Positions 33,993 to 43,923 of a stretch of DNA of 64,000 bases are shown here, in pieces. The translations under genes were made by a program, and so were the position numbers. Positions within the stretch are counted from its first letter, which is position 1, and every line of letters begins with the position of its first letter. Source of the DNA: Lentilactobacillus sp. SPB1-3 (lineage in GTDB: Bacteria > Bacillota > Bacilli > Lactobacillales > Lactobacillaceae); NCBI RefSeq assembly GCF_026913205.2, contig NZ_CP168151.1, forward strand, positions 1,178,001-1,242,000, read 5' to 3'. The notes under the pieces are model-generated. The model saw only the letters and a list, made by a program, of their open reading frames with translations, was not told the DNA's origin and searched no databases.

Positions 33993-35351
33993 CTAACGAT
34001 AACGCGTTGAGCTTTGCTTCTTTTGCTTTCGCTTAGCACGTTGTTCTTCACGCTTCTTAACTCGACGATCCATTTCGTCTTTACGAGCAAGATTCATCTT
34101 AATTCGGCGTTTATACCCAGGCTTGATGTTCTTTTTCTTCTTCTTGATCATTCCGATCATTGTGGGATCAAGTTTCTCTTGCTTCTTCTTATGAGTAGCA
34201 CGACGATTACGATCATATGTGTCAATTACTTCATGATCCTTAACCGCTTTAGGCTTAAATTTGATACCCATAGTTTCCAATTCACTGATCTCATCCTCTT
34301 CATCAGGGGTGTAGAGAGTAATGGAAATTCCTGACATACCGTTACGACCAGTTCTTCCAACACGGTGAATAAAGAACTCTAAATCATCTGGAATATCATC
34401 ATTGATAACGTGAGAAACTCCTTCGATATCAATTCCTCGAGAAGCCAAATCAGTAGCAACAACGAATTGAAATTCAAGTTTCTTGATTCGACGCATTATT
34501 TGTTTACGTTCTCGAGGTTGAATTCCACCATGAATCATGGCAACTTTTAAGCCCTGACCCTTCAAGAACGCAGCAATTTCTTCAACTCGATTTTTGGTAT
34601 TAGCAAATACTAACGCTAAGTATGGTTCACCGATGGTCAACAATTCATAAATCAACCGGTTCTTATCTTTTCCCTTTGTAGAAATCAACCAGTTATCAAT
34701 CGTTGGACTGATAATTGTGGAAACTGGAATTTCTTCTACGACCGGATTGTTCATGTACTTCTTCAAAAAGATGTTTACCTTTTGAGGAATAGTTGCTGAG
34801 AATACCATCATTTGAACTTCTTTACCGAAGCTGCTAGCAATCTTATCAACGATATCCAAGAATCCCATGTCCAAAGTCATGTCAGCTTCATCAACAACAA
34901 ATTGATGAGCGTTATGAATATCGAGATGTTGACCAGCAATCAAGTCCCAGATTCTTCCGGGGGTACCAATAACGATATCTGGTTGTTCATGCTTTAATTT
35001 TTCAATTTGGCGATTCTTATCAGTTCCACCAACGTATGATCCGATGGTGATTTGAGTATCAGAATGATTAGCAAGTTGCTTAGCATCCTCGATTATTTGG
35101 TAAGCCAATTCCCGACTAGGTGTAGTAATAACGGCCTGAGTCTTATCTGAATTTGGATCCAATTTATTAAAAATAGGTAGTAAGAACGCATGCGTCTTAC
35201 CACTACCAGTGGCTGATTGTCCCACTAAATCTCTGCCTGACATAACAATTGGAATTAACTTTGTCTGAGCAGATGTAGGTTGTTTAAAACCTTTTTCTTT
35301 TAAGGCTGCCATTAAAAATGGTTTGAGATTAAAATCTGAAAATTCTGTCAT
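33993..35351 (-). CDS. DEAD-box ATP-dependent RNA helicase (CshB-like)
   Basis: A 452-residue RNA helicase. The Q motif is FKQPTSAQ, motif I SATGSGKT, motif Ia TPSRELA, motif II DEAD (in VDEADMTLDMGF), motif III SAT, and motif VI HRVGRTGR. After about residue 370 comes a strongly basic, probably disordered tail (KKKKKNIKPGYKRRIKMN and RAKRKQKKQ), as in cold-shock helicases of the CshB type that unwind mRNA or assist ribosome assembly. AGGAG precedes the ATG. Follows nrnA by 8 nt, so both are likely in one transcript. Confidence 0.9.
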   Translation of the reverse strand: MTEFSDFNLKPFLMAALKEKGFKQPTSAQTKLIPIVMSGRDLVGQSATGSGKTHAFLLPIFNKLDPNSDKTQAVITTPSRELAYQIIEDAKQLANHSDTQITIGSYVGGTDKNRQIEKLKHEQPDIVIGTPGRIWDLIAGQHLDIHNAHQFVVDEADMTLDMGFLDIVDKIASSFGKEVQMMVFSATIPQKVNIFLKKYMNNPVVEEIPVSTIISPTIDNWLISTKGKDKNRLIYELLTIGEPYLALVFANTKNRVEEIAAFLKGQGLKVAMIHGGIQPRERKQIMRRIKKLEFQFVVATDLASRGIDIEGVSHVINDDIPDDLEFFIHRVGRTGRNGMSGISITLYTPDEEDEISELETMGIKFKPKAVKDHEVIDTYDRNRRATHKKKQEKLDPTMIGMIKKKKKNIKPGYKRRIKMNLARKDEMDRRVKKREEQRAKRKQKKQSSTRYR

Positions 35352-35359
35352 ATATTCTC

Positions 35360-36307
35360 CTATTTGCTTTCGGAAACTAATGTATCTAACTTCTTCATAA
35401 ATTCGTTAATTTGTTCTGCATTCTCTACGACTGCACCACTTGCTAATTCGTGGCCGCCACCGCCATACTCTTTGGCCAATTCATTAATTGCTGGTCCCTT
35501 TGATCTCAAGCGAATTCTAAATCCGCCATCCTTTTGTTGAACAAAGATTGCCCAAGCATCCACATCAGTAATTCTTCCTGGCAATGGCACAATAGCAGAT
35601 GTGCTTTCATCCCCAAGATTAAATGGTTCGAGTACTTCATCAGTTAATACCAAATAAGCAGCACCACTATCAAGAATATTTAAATTCGAGTATACATATG
35701 CAGAAAGGCGAGCCAGCGGAATATCGATTTCATCCTCGATTTGATTTACTTCGGCTGCGCTGAAGCTATGACCGGTTAATTTACTAGCAACCTCGAATGT
35801 ATGAGAAGAAGTGGCAGGATACATAAATCTACCTGTATCGCCAACAATTCCAGCATAAAGGACTCTCGCAGCGTTATCAGTCATTTTTAATTCATCACTA
35901 TTAGCATCAAAGAAGTCATAGATGAGTTCCGATGTACTTGATGCTTGATCTTCGATCCATTGAATATCACCAAAGGCATCATCATTTGGATGATGATCGA
36001 TCTTGATCATGGCCTTACCAGTTGAATAACGCTCATCATCAACCCGAGGCTGATTAGCGGTGTCAACTATAATTACCAAGGCATCTTTGTACTGATCATC
36101 TGTAACTTCATCAACTTTACCTATCCAGTCAAAACTGGCATATTGCTTACCAACACAGAAAATATTTTTTTCTGGGAAAGAAGCTTTCAAAATTTCAGCT
36201 AAACCCATTTGTGAACCGATCGCATCAGGATCGGGACGTTTATGTCGATGAATAATTATTGTCTGATATTGCTTAATTAATTCGAGAATTTGTTTTTTTT
36301 CAACCAT
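35360..36307 (-). CDS. nrnA: Bifunctional oligoribonuclease / pAp phosphatase NrnA
   Basis: A DHH/DHHA1 phosphoesterase of 315 residues that degrades 2-5 nt RNA (and pGpG/pApA-type dinucleotides) and dephosphorylates pAp. The DHH motifs are HRHKRPDPDAIGSQ (about 20-33), IVDTAN, and IDHHPNDDAFG. The C-terminal DHHA1 substrate motif is GGGGHELASGA. Complete. GAGAGG lies before the ATG. Its presence beside RNA helicase and, further on, RNase Y fits an RNA decay role. Confidence 0.9.
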   Translation of the reverse strand: MVEKKQILELIKQYQTIIIHRHKRPDPDAIGSQMGLAEILKASFPEKNIFCVGKQYASFDWIGKVDEVTDDQYKDALVIIVDTANQPRVDDERYSTGKAMIKIDHHPNDDAFGDIQWIEDQASSTSELIYDFFDANSDELKMTDNAARVLYAGIVGDTGRFMYPATSSHTFEVASKLTGHSFSAAEVNQIEDEIDIPLARLSAYVYSNLNILDSGAAYLVLTDEVLEPFNLGDESTSAIVPLPGRITDVDAWAIFVQQKDGGFRIRLRSKGPAINELAKEYGGGGHELASGAVVENAEQINEFMKKLDTLVSESK

Positions 36308-36377
36308 CGTTATTACCTCTCGCCTTTTAATAGAACACTTTAGTATATCTTATTTGATTAAGAATGTTAAAGCAAAC

Positions 36378-37466
36378 TTACTTAAATAAGTCTAAATTTT
36401 CATAACTTAAGTCATCAAGGTTTGTAATCGTAATTCCGAGTAGCCGAACACCCCTGTCAGGACTGACTTCCGGAACTTCTTCCAATAATTCAGTAGCCAG
36501 AGAAAAAAATTCAGTTTCATCATTATTAATATATCGGTCAAAGCTAATTCTTTTTGTATAAGTAACAAAGTCAGAGAATCTAATTTTTAATACTAATGTT
36601 TTGCCATGCTTTTTTTGTTTAATGACTTCCCTCGCAACCAGCTGAGAAATTTTGCTCAATGCAGTTTGCACCTCATCATCAGTAACTAGAACAGTTCCGT
36701 ACGTTCTTTCCTTGCCGATTGATTTTCTAATTCGATTGGCCTCAACAGGACGGTTATCAATTCCGCGAGCCCGTTCATACAAAACGTGGCCGAATTTACC
36801 AAAATATTTAATTAAATCCAATTGCTCCCATTCTAACAAATCAGCCCCATTATTAATTCCTAACTCATGCATCTTAGGAACCGTTTTTTTACCAACTCCA
36901 CGAAATTTTTTAATTGATAGGTTGGCCAAAAATTCTAAAGCATCTTTATGGTCAATAATCGTAATTCCCGCAGGTTTAGCATAATCAGAGGCTTCCTTAG
37001 CCAAAAATTTGGAATACGATACCCCCACTGAACAAGTTAGCTTAGTTCTTTGCCAAATTTTAGTTTGGATCTCTCTAGCAACTTGGATCGGATCATCTAT
37101 TTCAAGCTTATTTTTAGTGACATCTAAATAAGCCTCATCCAGCGCATAAGACTCAACAATGTCAGTATACTCATTAAACACTTCATGAATAATTGCAGAG
37201 TATTTTCGGTAAAAATCAAATCCAGAAAATCGAAAAACTGCATTTGGGCATAACTTTAGTGCTTCCATGGAACTCATCGCAGAATGAATACCATACTTGC
37301 GAGCATTATAACTAGCCGTTGCCACCACACCATGACCACCAGTTTTTCTGGGATCTTGTGCAACAACCAACGGCTTATTTTTTAAAGTTGGATCCAACAA
37401 CTCCTCGATTGAGGCATAGAAGGCGTCCATATCAACATGAATTATTTTACGATTTTTATTTTTCAT
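36378..37466 (-). CDS. dinB: DNA polymerase IV (Y-family, SOS-inducible)
   Basis: An error-prone translesion polymerase of about 362 residues. The palm-domain motifs are IHVDMDAFYASIE near the start and YALDEAYLDVT (the catalytic acidic pair) at about 110. GIDNRPVEANRIRKSIGKERT marks the little-finger linker. The start is uncertain among TTG 37475, ATG 37472 and ATG 37466; the last is at best distance from a GAG. The promoter has an SOS box between -35 and -10, so it is directly repressed by LexA. The predicted transcript has a very short leader. Confidence 0.93.
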   Translation of the reverse strand: MKNKNRKIIHVDMDAFYASIEELLDPTLKNKPLVVAQDPRKTGGHGVVATASYNARKYGIHSAMSSMEALKLCPNAVFRFSGFDFYRKYSAIIHEVFNEYTDIVESYALDEAYLDVTKNKLEIDDPIQVAREIQTKIWQRTKLTCSVGVSYSKFLAKEASDYAKPAGITIIDHKDALEFLANLSIKKFRGVGKKTVPKMHELGINNGADLLEWEQLDLIKYFGKFGHVLYERARGIDNRPVEANRIRKSIGKERTYGTVLVTDDEVQTALSKISQLVAREVIKQKKHGKTLVLKIRFSDFVTYTKRISFDRYINNDETEFFSLATELLEEVPEVSPDRGVRLLGITITNLDDLSYENLDLFK

Positions 37467-37484
37467 TATCATCAACTCATAGTT

Positions 37485-37513
37485 AGTTTACAAGAACGTG
37501 TGTTCTTTTACAA
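37485..37513 (-). promoter_or_regulatory. dinB promoter
   Basis: On the minus strand TTGTAA (37513-37508), 17-nt spacer, TAAACT (37490-37485). The spacer is filled by the SOS box. Confidence 0.65.
37493..37506. promoter_or_regulatory. SOS (LexA) box of dinB
   Basis: AGAACGTGTGTTCT: the core GAAC-N4-GTTC is symmetric. It lies wholly in the spacer between the dinB -35 and -10. Confidence 0.85.
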
Positions 37514-37518
37514 GCAAA

Positions 37519-37542
37519 AAAAATAAGCATTTCTGCTTATTT
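37519..37542 (-). terminator. yajC terminator
   Basis: AAATAAGCA/TGCTTATTT stem (37521-37529 with 37534-37542), 4-nt loop, then TTTTTTTT-rich sequence on the minus strand, directly in front of the dinB promoter. Confidence 0.85.
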
Positions 37543-37548
37543 TCTTAA

Positions 37549-37971
37549 TTATTTAGTTTCATCTGAATTGTTGTCTTCTGGTTGATCAGAAGATGCTGTT
37601 TTACTGCTATCAGTTGATTCAGAATCATTAGCAACAGTTTGATCATCAGCAGGTTGTGCTGGTTCACTTACAGTGGCATTGTTGCTAGCAGCTGGTGCTG
37701 CAACAGCAGGTTGTTTGATTTGAGCAATTGCACTTAAATCAAATACCAAGTAGATACCATCACAATCAAGTGTAACTGTTTTTTCTGTATTATTTATTTC
37801 ATCAACAACCCCGTGTAAACGGCCAATTGTAACAACTTGGTCCCCAGGCTTTACCCGAGAAAGTTCCTCACGACGCTTTTGTTCTTGCTTACGTTGTGGT
37901 CGAATCATAAAGAAATACATTAAACCAAATAACACAACAATCATTAAGATTGAGTATACTGAACTATTCAA
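37549..37971 (-). CDS. yajC: Preprotein translocase subunit YajC
   Basis: A 140-residue protein with one N-terminal membrane segment (VYSILMIVVLFGLMYFFMI, about 5-23) followed by the YajC hallmark RPQRKQEQKRREELSRVKPGDQVVTIGRLHG. After residue 90 there is an unusual Ala/Ser/Asp/Glu-rich acidic tail, likely disordered. Accessory to SecDF in protein export. The TTG start (37971) lies 6 nt after GGGGTG. Located downstream of queA-tgt as in most bacteria. Confidence 0.9.
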   Translation of the reverse strand: MNSSVYSILMIVVLFGLMYFFMIRPQRKQEQKRREELSRVKPGDQVVTIGRLHGVVDEINNTEKTVTLDCDGIYLVFDLSAIAQIKQPAVAAPAASNNATVSEPAQPADDQTVANDSESTDSSKTASSDQPEDNNSDETK

Positions 37972-38034
37972 TTATTTCACCCCACTTATTCTCATACTTT
38001 CAACTTTAACAAATTAACTCGAAAAGGTCTACAC

Positions 38035-39189
<1,155 letters not shown>

Positions 39190-39195
39190 CTAAAA

Positions 39196-40236
39196 TTAAT
39201 GAATGTACATAGCATCCCCAAAACTAAAGAATCGATACTTTTCTTCAATTGCGTGATGATATGCATTCAAAATATTATCTTTACCAGTAAATGAAGCGAC
39301 TAGCATAACCAGAGTCGACTTTGGCAAATGAAAGTTCGTAATAAATGAATCGACGACTTTCCATTCGTAACCTGGCTTAATAAAAATATCAGTCCAGCCT
39401 GAATCAGCTTTGATTGCACCATTAAATTTTGAGCCAATTGTTTCCAAAGTACGAATTGAAGTCGTCCCAGTGGCAACGATTTTACCACCACCATCTCGCA
39501 CAGCATTTAAAGCTTCAGCGGCTTCATCACTTAATCGATAAAATTCACTGTGCATCTTATGGTCCTCAATGTTTTCTTCATCCACCGGCCTAAAAGTTCC
39601 TAAACCAACATGAAGTGTTAAGTAGACTAGCTTGACACCTTTGTCTTCTGCTTTCTGTAAAAGCTCTTTAGTCCAATGAAGACCCGCGGTTGGTGCAGCA
39701 GCGGAGCCCATTTCCTGGGCATATACGGTTTGGTATCGGTCAGGATCGGATAACTTTTCTTTAATATATGGCGGAAGTGGTGTTTCACCAAGCTCATTTA
39801 AGATTTCAATGAAAATACCGTCGTACTTGAATTCGATTTCTCGACCACCGTGATCTAATTCTTTAGTAACAACCGCAGTGAGTTTTCCATCCCCAAAAGA
39901 AACTGTGGAACCAACTTTGAATTTACGCGCTGGCTTCATCAATGTCTCCCATCGATCCCCTTCGATGTTGTGTAATAGGAGAACTTCAACATGACCACCA
40001 GTGTCCTTCTTTTCGCCATATATCCTAGCTGGCATTACTTTAGAGTTATTCATCACTAGAGCATCACCAGGATTTAAGTAATCCAGGATATCATAAAAAT
40101 GACGGTCTTCGGTTGCTCCTGTCTGACGATCTAAGACTAATAATCTAGATGTATCTCGATTTTTAATTGGAGTTTGCGCAATTAATTCCTGTGGTAAATC
40201 ATAGTTAAAATCTTCGAGAGTATATTTGTTTTCCAA
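39196..40236 (-). CDS. queA: S-adenosylmethionine:tRNA ribosyltransferase-isomerase
   Basis: Adds the epoxy-cyclopentane ring from SAM to preQ1-tRNA to make epoxyqueuosine. It has 346 residues. The N-terminal motif is [19 protein letters not shown], followed by [24 protein letters not shown] and VGLGTFRPV, all family signatures. The TTG at 40236 is preferred, 8 nt after GGAGG and matching the normal family N-terminus. The ATG at 40251 would overlap that ribosome site. In line with ruvAB upstream and tgt downstream, the usual Firmicutes order. Confidence 0.95.
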   Translation of the reverse strand: MENKYTLEDFNYDLPQELIAQTPIKNRDTSRLLVLDRQTGATEDRHFYDILDYLNPGDALVMNNSKVMPARIYGEKKDTGGHVEVLLLHNIEGDRWETLMKPARKFKVGSTVSFGDGKLTAVVTKELDHGGREIEFKYDGIFIEILNELGETPLPPYIKEKLSDPDRYQTVYAQEMGSAAAPTAGLHWTKELLQKAEDKGVKLVYLTLHVGLGTFRPVDEENIEDHKMHSEFYRLSDEAAEALNAVRDGGGKIVATGTTSIRTLETIGSKFNGAIKADSGWTDIFIKPGYEWKVVDSFITNFHLPKSTLVMLVASFTGKDNILNAYHHAIEEKYRFFSFGDAMYIH

Positions 40237-40258
40237 CTCGTCTTCCTCCATGGATTAG

Positions 40259-41278
40259 CTATTTATTAGGATTTTCAGGATATCCCAGATGTTCATATCC
40301 CTTTGCAGTTACCATTCGGCCGCGGGCAGTTCTTTTAAGAAGGCCAATTTGCATTAAATATGGTTCATACATTTCAGCAATCGTATCAGTTTCTTCGCCA
40401 ATGTTGGCAGCTAACGTGTTTAAACCAACAGGACCGCCATCATAATATTCAATCATCGTTTTTAATAGTTTCAAATCAGTGTCATCTAAACCAAGATTAT
40501 CTACTTTTAATAAGTTCAATGCGTATCGGACAATCTCAATATCAATGCCATCTTTACTTGAAACTTGTGCGAAATCTCTGATTCGTTTTAACAACCGATT
40601 AGCAATTCTGGGCGTTCCCCGTGACCTTAAAGCAACTTCATAAGCCGCGTCACTAGAAATTGCAATCTTAAAAATATCCGCCGTTCGTTTAACGATGTTA
40701 TCGAGCTCCTCAGGGCTGTAATACTTCATATGGGCAACTATCCCAAACCGATCCCTTAACGGTGCTGAGAGAGCGCCTGCTTGCGTTGTCGCACCAATAA
40801 GGGTAAATGGAGGCAACGGAAAGTGAACTGGGTGTGCACTAGGCCCTTGACCAACGATAATGTCGACGAAGAAGTCCTCCATTGCAGAATAGAGCATTTC
40901 CTCAACGATTTTTGGTAATCGGTGAATTTCGTCAATAAATAAAACATCACCGGGCTGAAGTTCATTTAGAATTGAAAGTAAATCTCCCGGTTTATCAATG
41001 GCGGGACCACTGGTTGTCCGAATATTTACCTTCATTTCATTGGCAATGACCATAGCTAAAGTGGTTTTACCTAGTCCTGGTGGGCCATAGAGTAACACAT
41101 GATCTAATGACTCTTCTCGCTGAGTTGCTGCTTGAATGTAAACCTGTAGTTCATTTTTAATATCGGATTGACCAATGTATTGATTCAATAGCTGTGGTCG
41201 CAACGACATTTCAATTGCTTCTTCATCAGGATTCTCAACGTCAGAAGATATTATTCGTTCATCATTTGTATCACTCAA
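40259..41278 (-). CDS. ruvB: Holliday junction DNA helicase RuvB
   Basis: A hexameric AAA+ motor that drives branch migration with RuvA. It has 339 residues. Walker A GPPGLGKT is at about 65-72 and Walker B FIDEIHR, with sensor GATTQAG and the winged-helix C-domain ([16 protein letters not shown]). The TTG start (41278) is 9 nt after AGGAGG. Follows ruvA by 13 nt. Confidence 0.97.
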   Translation of the reverse strand: MSDTNDERIISSDVENPDEEAIEMSLRPQLLNQYIGQSDIKNELQVYIQAATQREESLDHVLLYGPPGLGKTTLAMVIANEMKVNIRTTSGPAIDKPGDLLSILNELQPGDVLFIDEIHRLPKIVEEMLYSAMEDFFVDIIVGQGPSAHPVHFPLPPFTLIGATTQAGALSAPLRDRFGIVAHMKYYSPEELDNIVKRTADIFKIAISSDAAYEVALRSRGTPRIANRLLKRIRDFAQVSSKDGIDIEIVRYALNLLKVDNLGLDDTDLKLLKTMIEYYDGGPVGLNTLAANIGEETDTIAEMYEPYLMQIGLLKRTARGRMVTAKGYEHLGYPENPNK

Positions 41279-41291
41279 AGAAATTCACCTC

Positions 41292-41897
41292 CTACTTCAT
41301 TAATAATTTAAGACCTAAGCTTAGATATTCGTCAGTTGATAGGCCCTCTTCGACCGCCATTTCATCTTCAATCCCGCTAACTTGTTTAGAAGAATAACCA
41401 AGCGCCGAAAGAGCTAGAATGGCGTCGCGTAATTCCGTACTCTGTTGCTTATTGGTGGCATGAGATTCTTCAACAGGATCGTCAAATAAGCTAGCTTCAA
41501 TGTCACCAAGCTTGCCTTGTAAGTCTAAGATGATTTGTTGGGCTGTCTTCTTACCAACCCCAGGAAATTTAGTTAAGAATTTAGCATTTCCTTCGTTGAC
41601 CGCACTGATTAATCCAGTTCGGTCATTCCCAGCTAGGATTGCCAATGCACTCTTAGGACCAATGCCTGAAACAGCAATTAATTTTAAAAACAATTGTTTA
41701 TCTTTAGCATCAAAGAAGCCAAAGAGCAGCAAAGCATTTTCACTCACTGACTGGTATACATAAACCCGCACATCCGGTGTGCCCACCTCAAAATGGTATG
41801 GGTCAGCCGTATAGATGTAGTATCCAATTCCACCTGTTTGAACAACAATATGGTCTGGAGCAACATCTACGATCATTCCTTGAATAAATTCAAACAT
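41292..41897 (-). CDS. ruvA: Holliday junction DNA helicase RuvA
   Basis: A 201-residue DNA-binding partner of RuvB. The OB fold is at 1-64, and the helix-hairpin-helix motifs AVSGIGPKSALAIL (about 72-85) and FPGVGKKTAQQIILDL (about 108-123) bind DNA. The C-terminal domain III (RDAILALSALGYSSKQV) contacts RuvB. AGGGGA precedes the ATG. No SOS box was found in the 52-nt gap after mutL or nearby, although ruvAB is SOS-controlled in many bacteria. Confidence 0.95.
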   Translation of the reverse strand: MFEFIQGMIVDVAPDHIVVQTGGIGYYIYTADPYHFEVGTPDVRVYVYQSVSENALLLFGFFDAKDKQLFLKLIAVSGIGPKSALAILAGNDRTGLISAVNEGNAKFLTKFPGVGKKTAQQIILDLQGKLGDIEASLFDDPVEESHATNKQQSTELRDAILALSALGYSSKQVSGIEDEMAVEEGLSTDEYLSLGLKLLMK

Positions 41898-41949
41898 GGT
41901 ATTCCCCTGTCTCTAAAATTTGTCCATTAAATTGTATCACATTAGCATT

Positions 41950-43914
41950 TTAAATCATTGATTCCTTGGTGTTATGTGGGTCTTGAATTCTCTTAAACAT
42001 TTTTTCAATATCTTCATTGGTGAATTTAACCAAAACTGGTCGACCATGAGGACAATTATATGGATTTTCACATTCAGGTAGTCGTTTTAGTAGGGCTTTG
42101 GCTTGTCGCTCGTCAAGATGATGGTTAGCTTTGATTGCTCGCTTACAACTCATCATAATGGCTGTTTTTTCTCGAAATGCAGCAACCGAAATCTTTTGAT
42201 CATTCAAAATCCAATCAATCATCTCTTTGAGCGTTGATTCTTCTTGCCCTTCCTTAAACCACATTGGATGATGATGCACAATAAAACTGTTTTGACCAAA
42301 ATCTTCCAGATAAATACCTAATTCTTGGAGAATAGATAATTTTTCCGTAATTAACAGATAGTCAGTAGTTGAGTAATCTAGAATGATTGGTACCAATAAA
42401 TTCTGCTGGTCAGGACTTACCTCGCCAATTTTCTGACGATAATATTCATAGTTAACTCTTTCTTGCGCAGCATGCTGATCAACTAAAAACATCCCTTCAG
42501 CGGTTTCCGCAATCAAATAAGTACCATGAACTTGACCGATATAATTTAAATCAGGAAATCCTGATTCAAAGTGATTTTCATCAATCTCTGCCAAACGTTC
42601 TTGTTGTGGCTTTAAAGGTTGAGAGTCATTAGCAATTGATAATTCTGATGGCGCTTGAATATCCACAAAAACTGGCAATGAGTCCGGCTCATTAGCTAAC
42701 CGGCCTTCAAATGCATGTACTTCAGAAGTATCTAGCTCACGTCTGTCATTAACGATGATTGGTTCTGTTAATTCATCCGGCAACTCATAAGGCCGAGAAT
42801 CCTCTTCAGTAACTTTGACCGGCTGGGTAACAGTACTTGAAGCAGTTTCATTCGTATCCACCAAAGTCGTTTCAACAACAGAGCTTGTCGGTACAGACTG
42901 TTTGAATGATTCAGCTGCGTCAGGAATCAGTCGCTTATCTGCCAAAGCCGTTGAGATAGCCTGATAAACAAGTCTTGATATTGCAGTCTCATTGCTGATA
43001 CGGACTTCTTGTTTTGTTGGATGAACATTAACATCAATCAATGCTGGATCGACATTCACTTCAATTACAGAAATTGGGTATCGCCCAATCATTAGTTTTG
43101 AACCATATCCAGAAATAACGGCTTTTGTTAACCCGAAATTCTTAATGTATCGGCCATTCAAAATCAAGGATATATAGTTTCTAGAAGCGCGAGTTAATTC
43201 TGGTAAACTTACGTATCCATTAACCTGAATGTCTAAATCACTGGCGGATATCTTAACCATCTTACTAACCGTCTTCATTCCATAAATCGCTCCTAACACC
43301 TGTAAGAGGTTATCTCGACCAGATGTTCTTAACAATTCTTTACCGTTGCTAGTGAGCGAAAATGCGACCTCTGGATGACTAACAGCCAAACGGTTCACCA
43401 TGTCTGAAATTCGAGCTAATTCAGTGTTAGGGGAGCTCATATATTTTAGTCGGGCTGGAGTGTTATAAAACAGCGAAGAAACCTCGATAGTAGTTCCCTT
43501 GCGGGCCTCAGCTGGTTTTTCACTGACTAATTTGCCACCCTGGTAATCAACTTCCACACCTTCGTTACCCGTGGAAGTTTGCATCCTAACCTTAGCAACT
43601 GATGAAATAGATGGTAATGCTTCTCCTCGAAAGCCTAAACTTCTAACTCGAAACAAGTCTCGTTGCTCACTGATCTTACTAGTTGCGTGACGTAAAAAGG
43701 CAGTTTTTACCTCAGTAGGATCTATCCCATCGCCATCATCAACTATCTTAATTAGCTTTAAGCCAGAATTTTCAATAGTTATATTGATTTCAGTACTATT
43801 GGCGTCAATCGCATTTTCAACTAGTTCTTTCACTACTGAAGCTGGCCGTTCAACCACTTCTCCAGCAGCAATTTGATTAGCTAGTATAGTTGGTAATTCA
43901 TGGATTTTTGCCAT
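41950..43914 (-). CDS. mutL: DNA mismatch repair protein MutL
   Basis: About 654 residues. The N-terminal GHKL ATPase motifs are ELVENAIDANST, DDGDGI and GFRGEALPSI. The linker (about 340-450) is acidic and variable. The C-terminal endonuclease metal motif DQHAAQERVNYEY is present along with a CPHGRPV zinc-binding-type motif, so this MutL is a nicking enzyme, as usual where MutH is absent. The ATG at 43914 follows AGGTGA. It is adjacent to mutS. Confidence 0.95.
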   Translation of the reverse strand: MAKIHELPTILANQIAAGEVVERPASVVKELVENAIDANSTEINITIENSGLKLIKIVDDGDGIDPTEVKTAFLRHATSKISEQRDLFRVRSLGFRGEALPSISSVAKVRMQTSTGNEGVEVDYQGGKLVSEKPAEARKGTTIEVSSLFYNTPARLKYMSSPNTELARISDMVNRLAVSHPEVAFSLTSNGKELLRTSGRDNLLQVLGAIYGMKTVSKMVKISASDLDIQVNGYVSLPELTRASRNYISLILNGRYIKNFGLTKAVISGYGSKLMIGRYPISVIEVNVDPALIDVNVHPTKQEVRISNETAISRLVYQAISTALADKRLIPDAAESFKQSVPTSSVVETTLVDTNETASSTVTQPVKVTEEDSRPYELPDELTEPIIVNDRRELDTSEVHAFEGRLANEPDSLPVFVDIQAPSELSIANDSQPLKPQQERLAEIDENHFESGFPDLNYIGQVHGTYLIAETAEGMFLVDQHAAQERVNYEYYRQKIGEVSPDQQNLLVPIILDYSTTDYLLITEKLSILQELGIYLEDFGQNSFIVHHHPMWFKEGQEESTLKEMIDWILNDQKISVAAFREKTAIMMSCKRAIKANHHLDERQAKALLKRLPECENPYNCPHGRPVLVKFTNEDIEKMFKRIQDPHNTKESMI

Positions 43915-43923
43915 TCTGCTCAC

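Noticed and set aside
41898-41949. Search for an SOS box at ruvAB
   Set aside because: No GAAC-N4-GTTC pair in the 52-nt gap or just around it, so no site is claimed.
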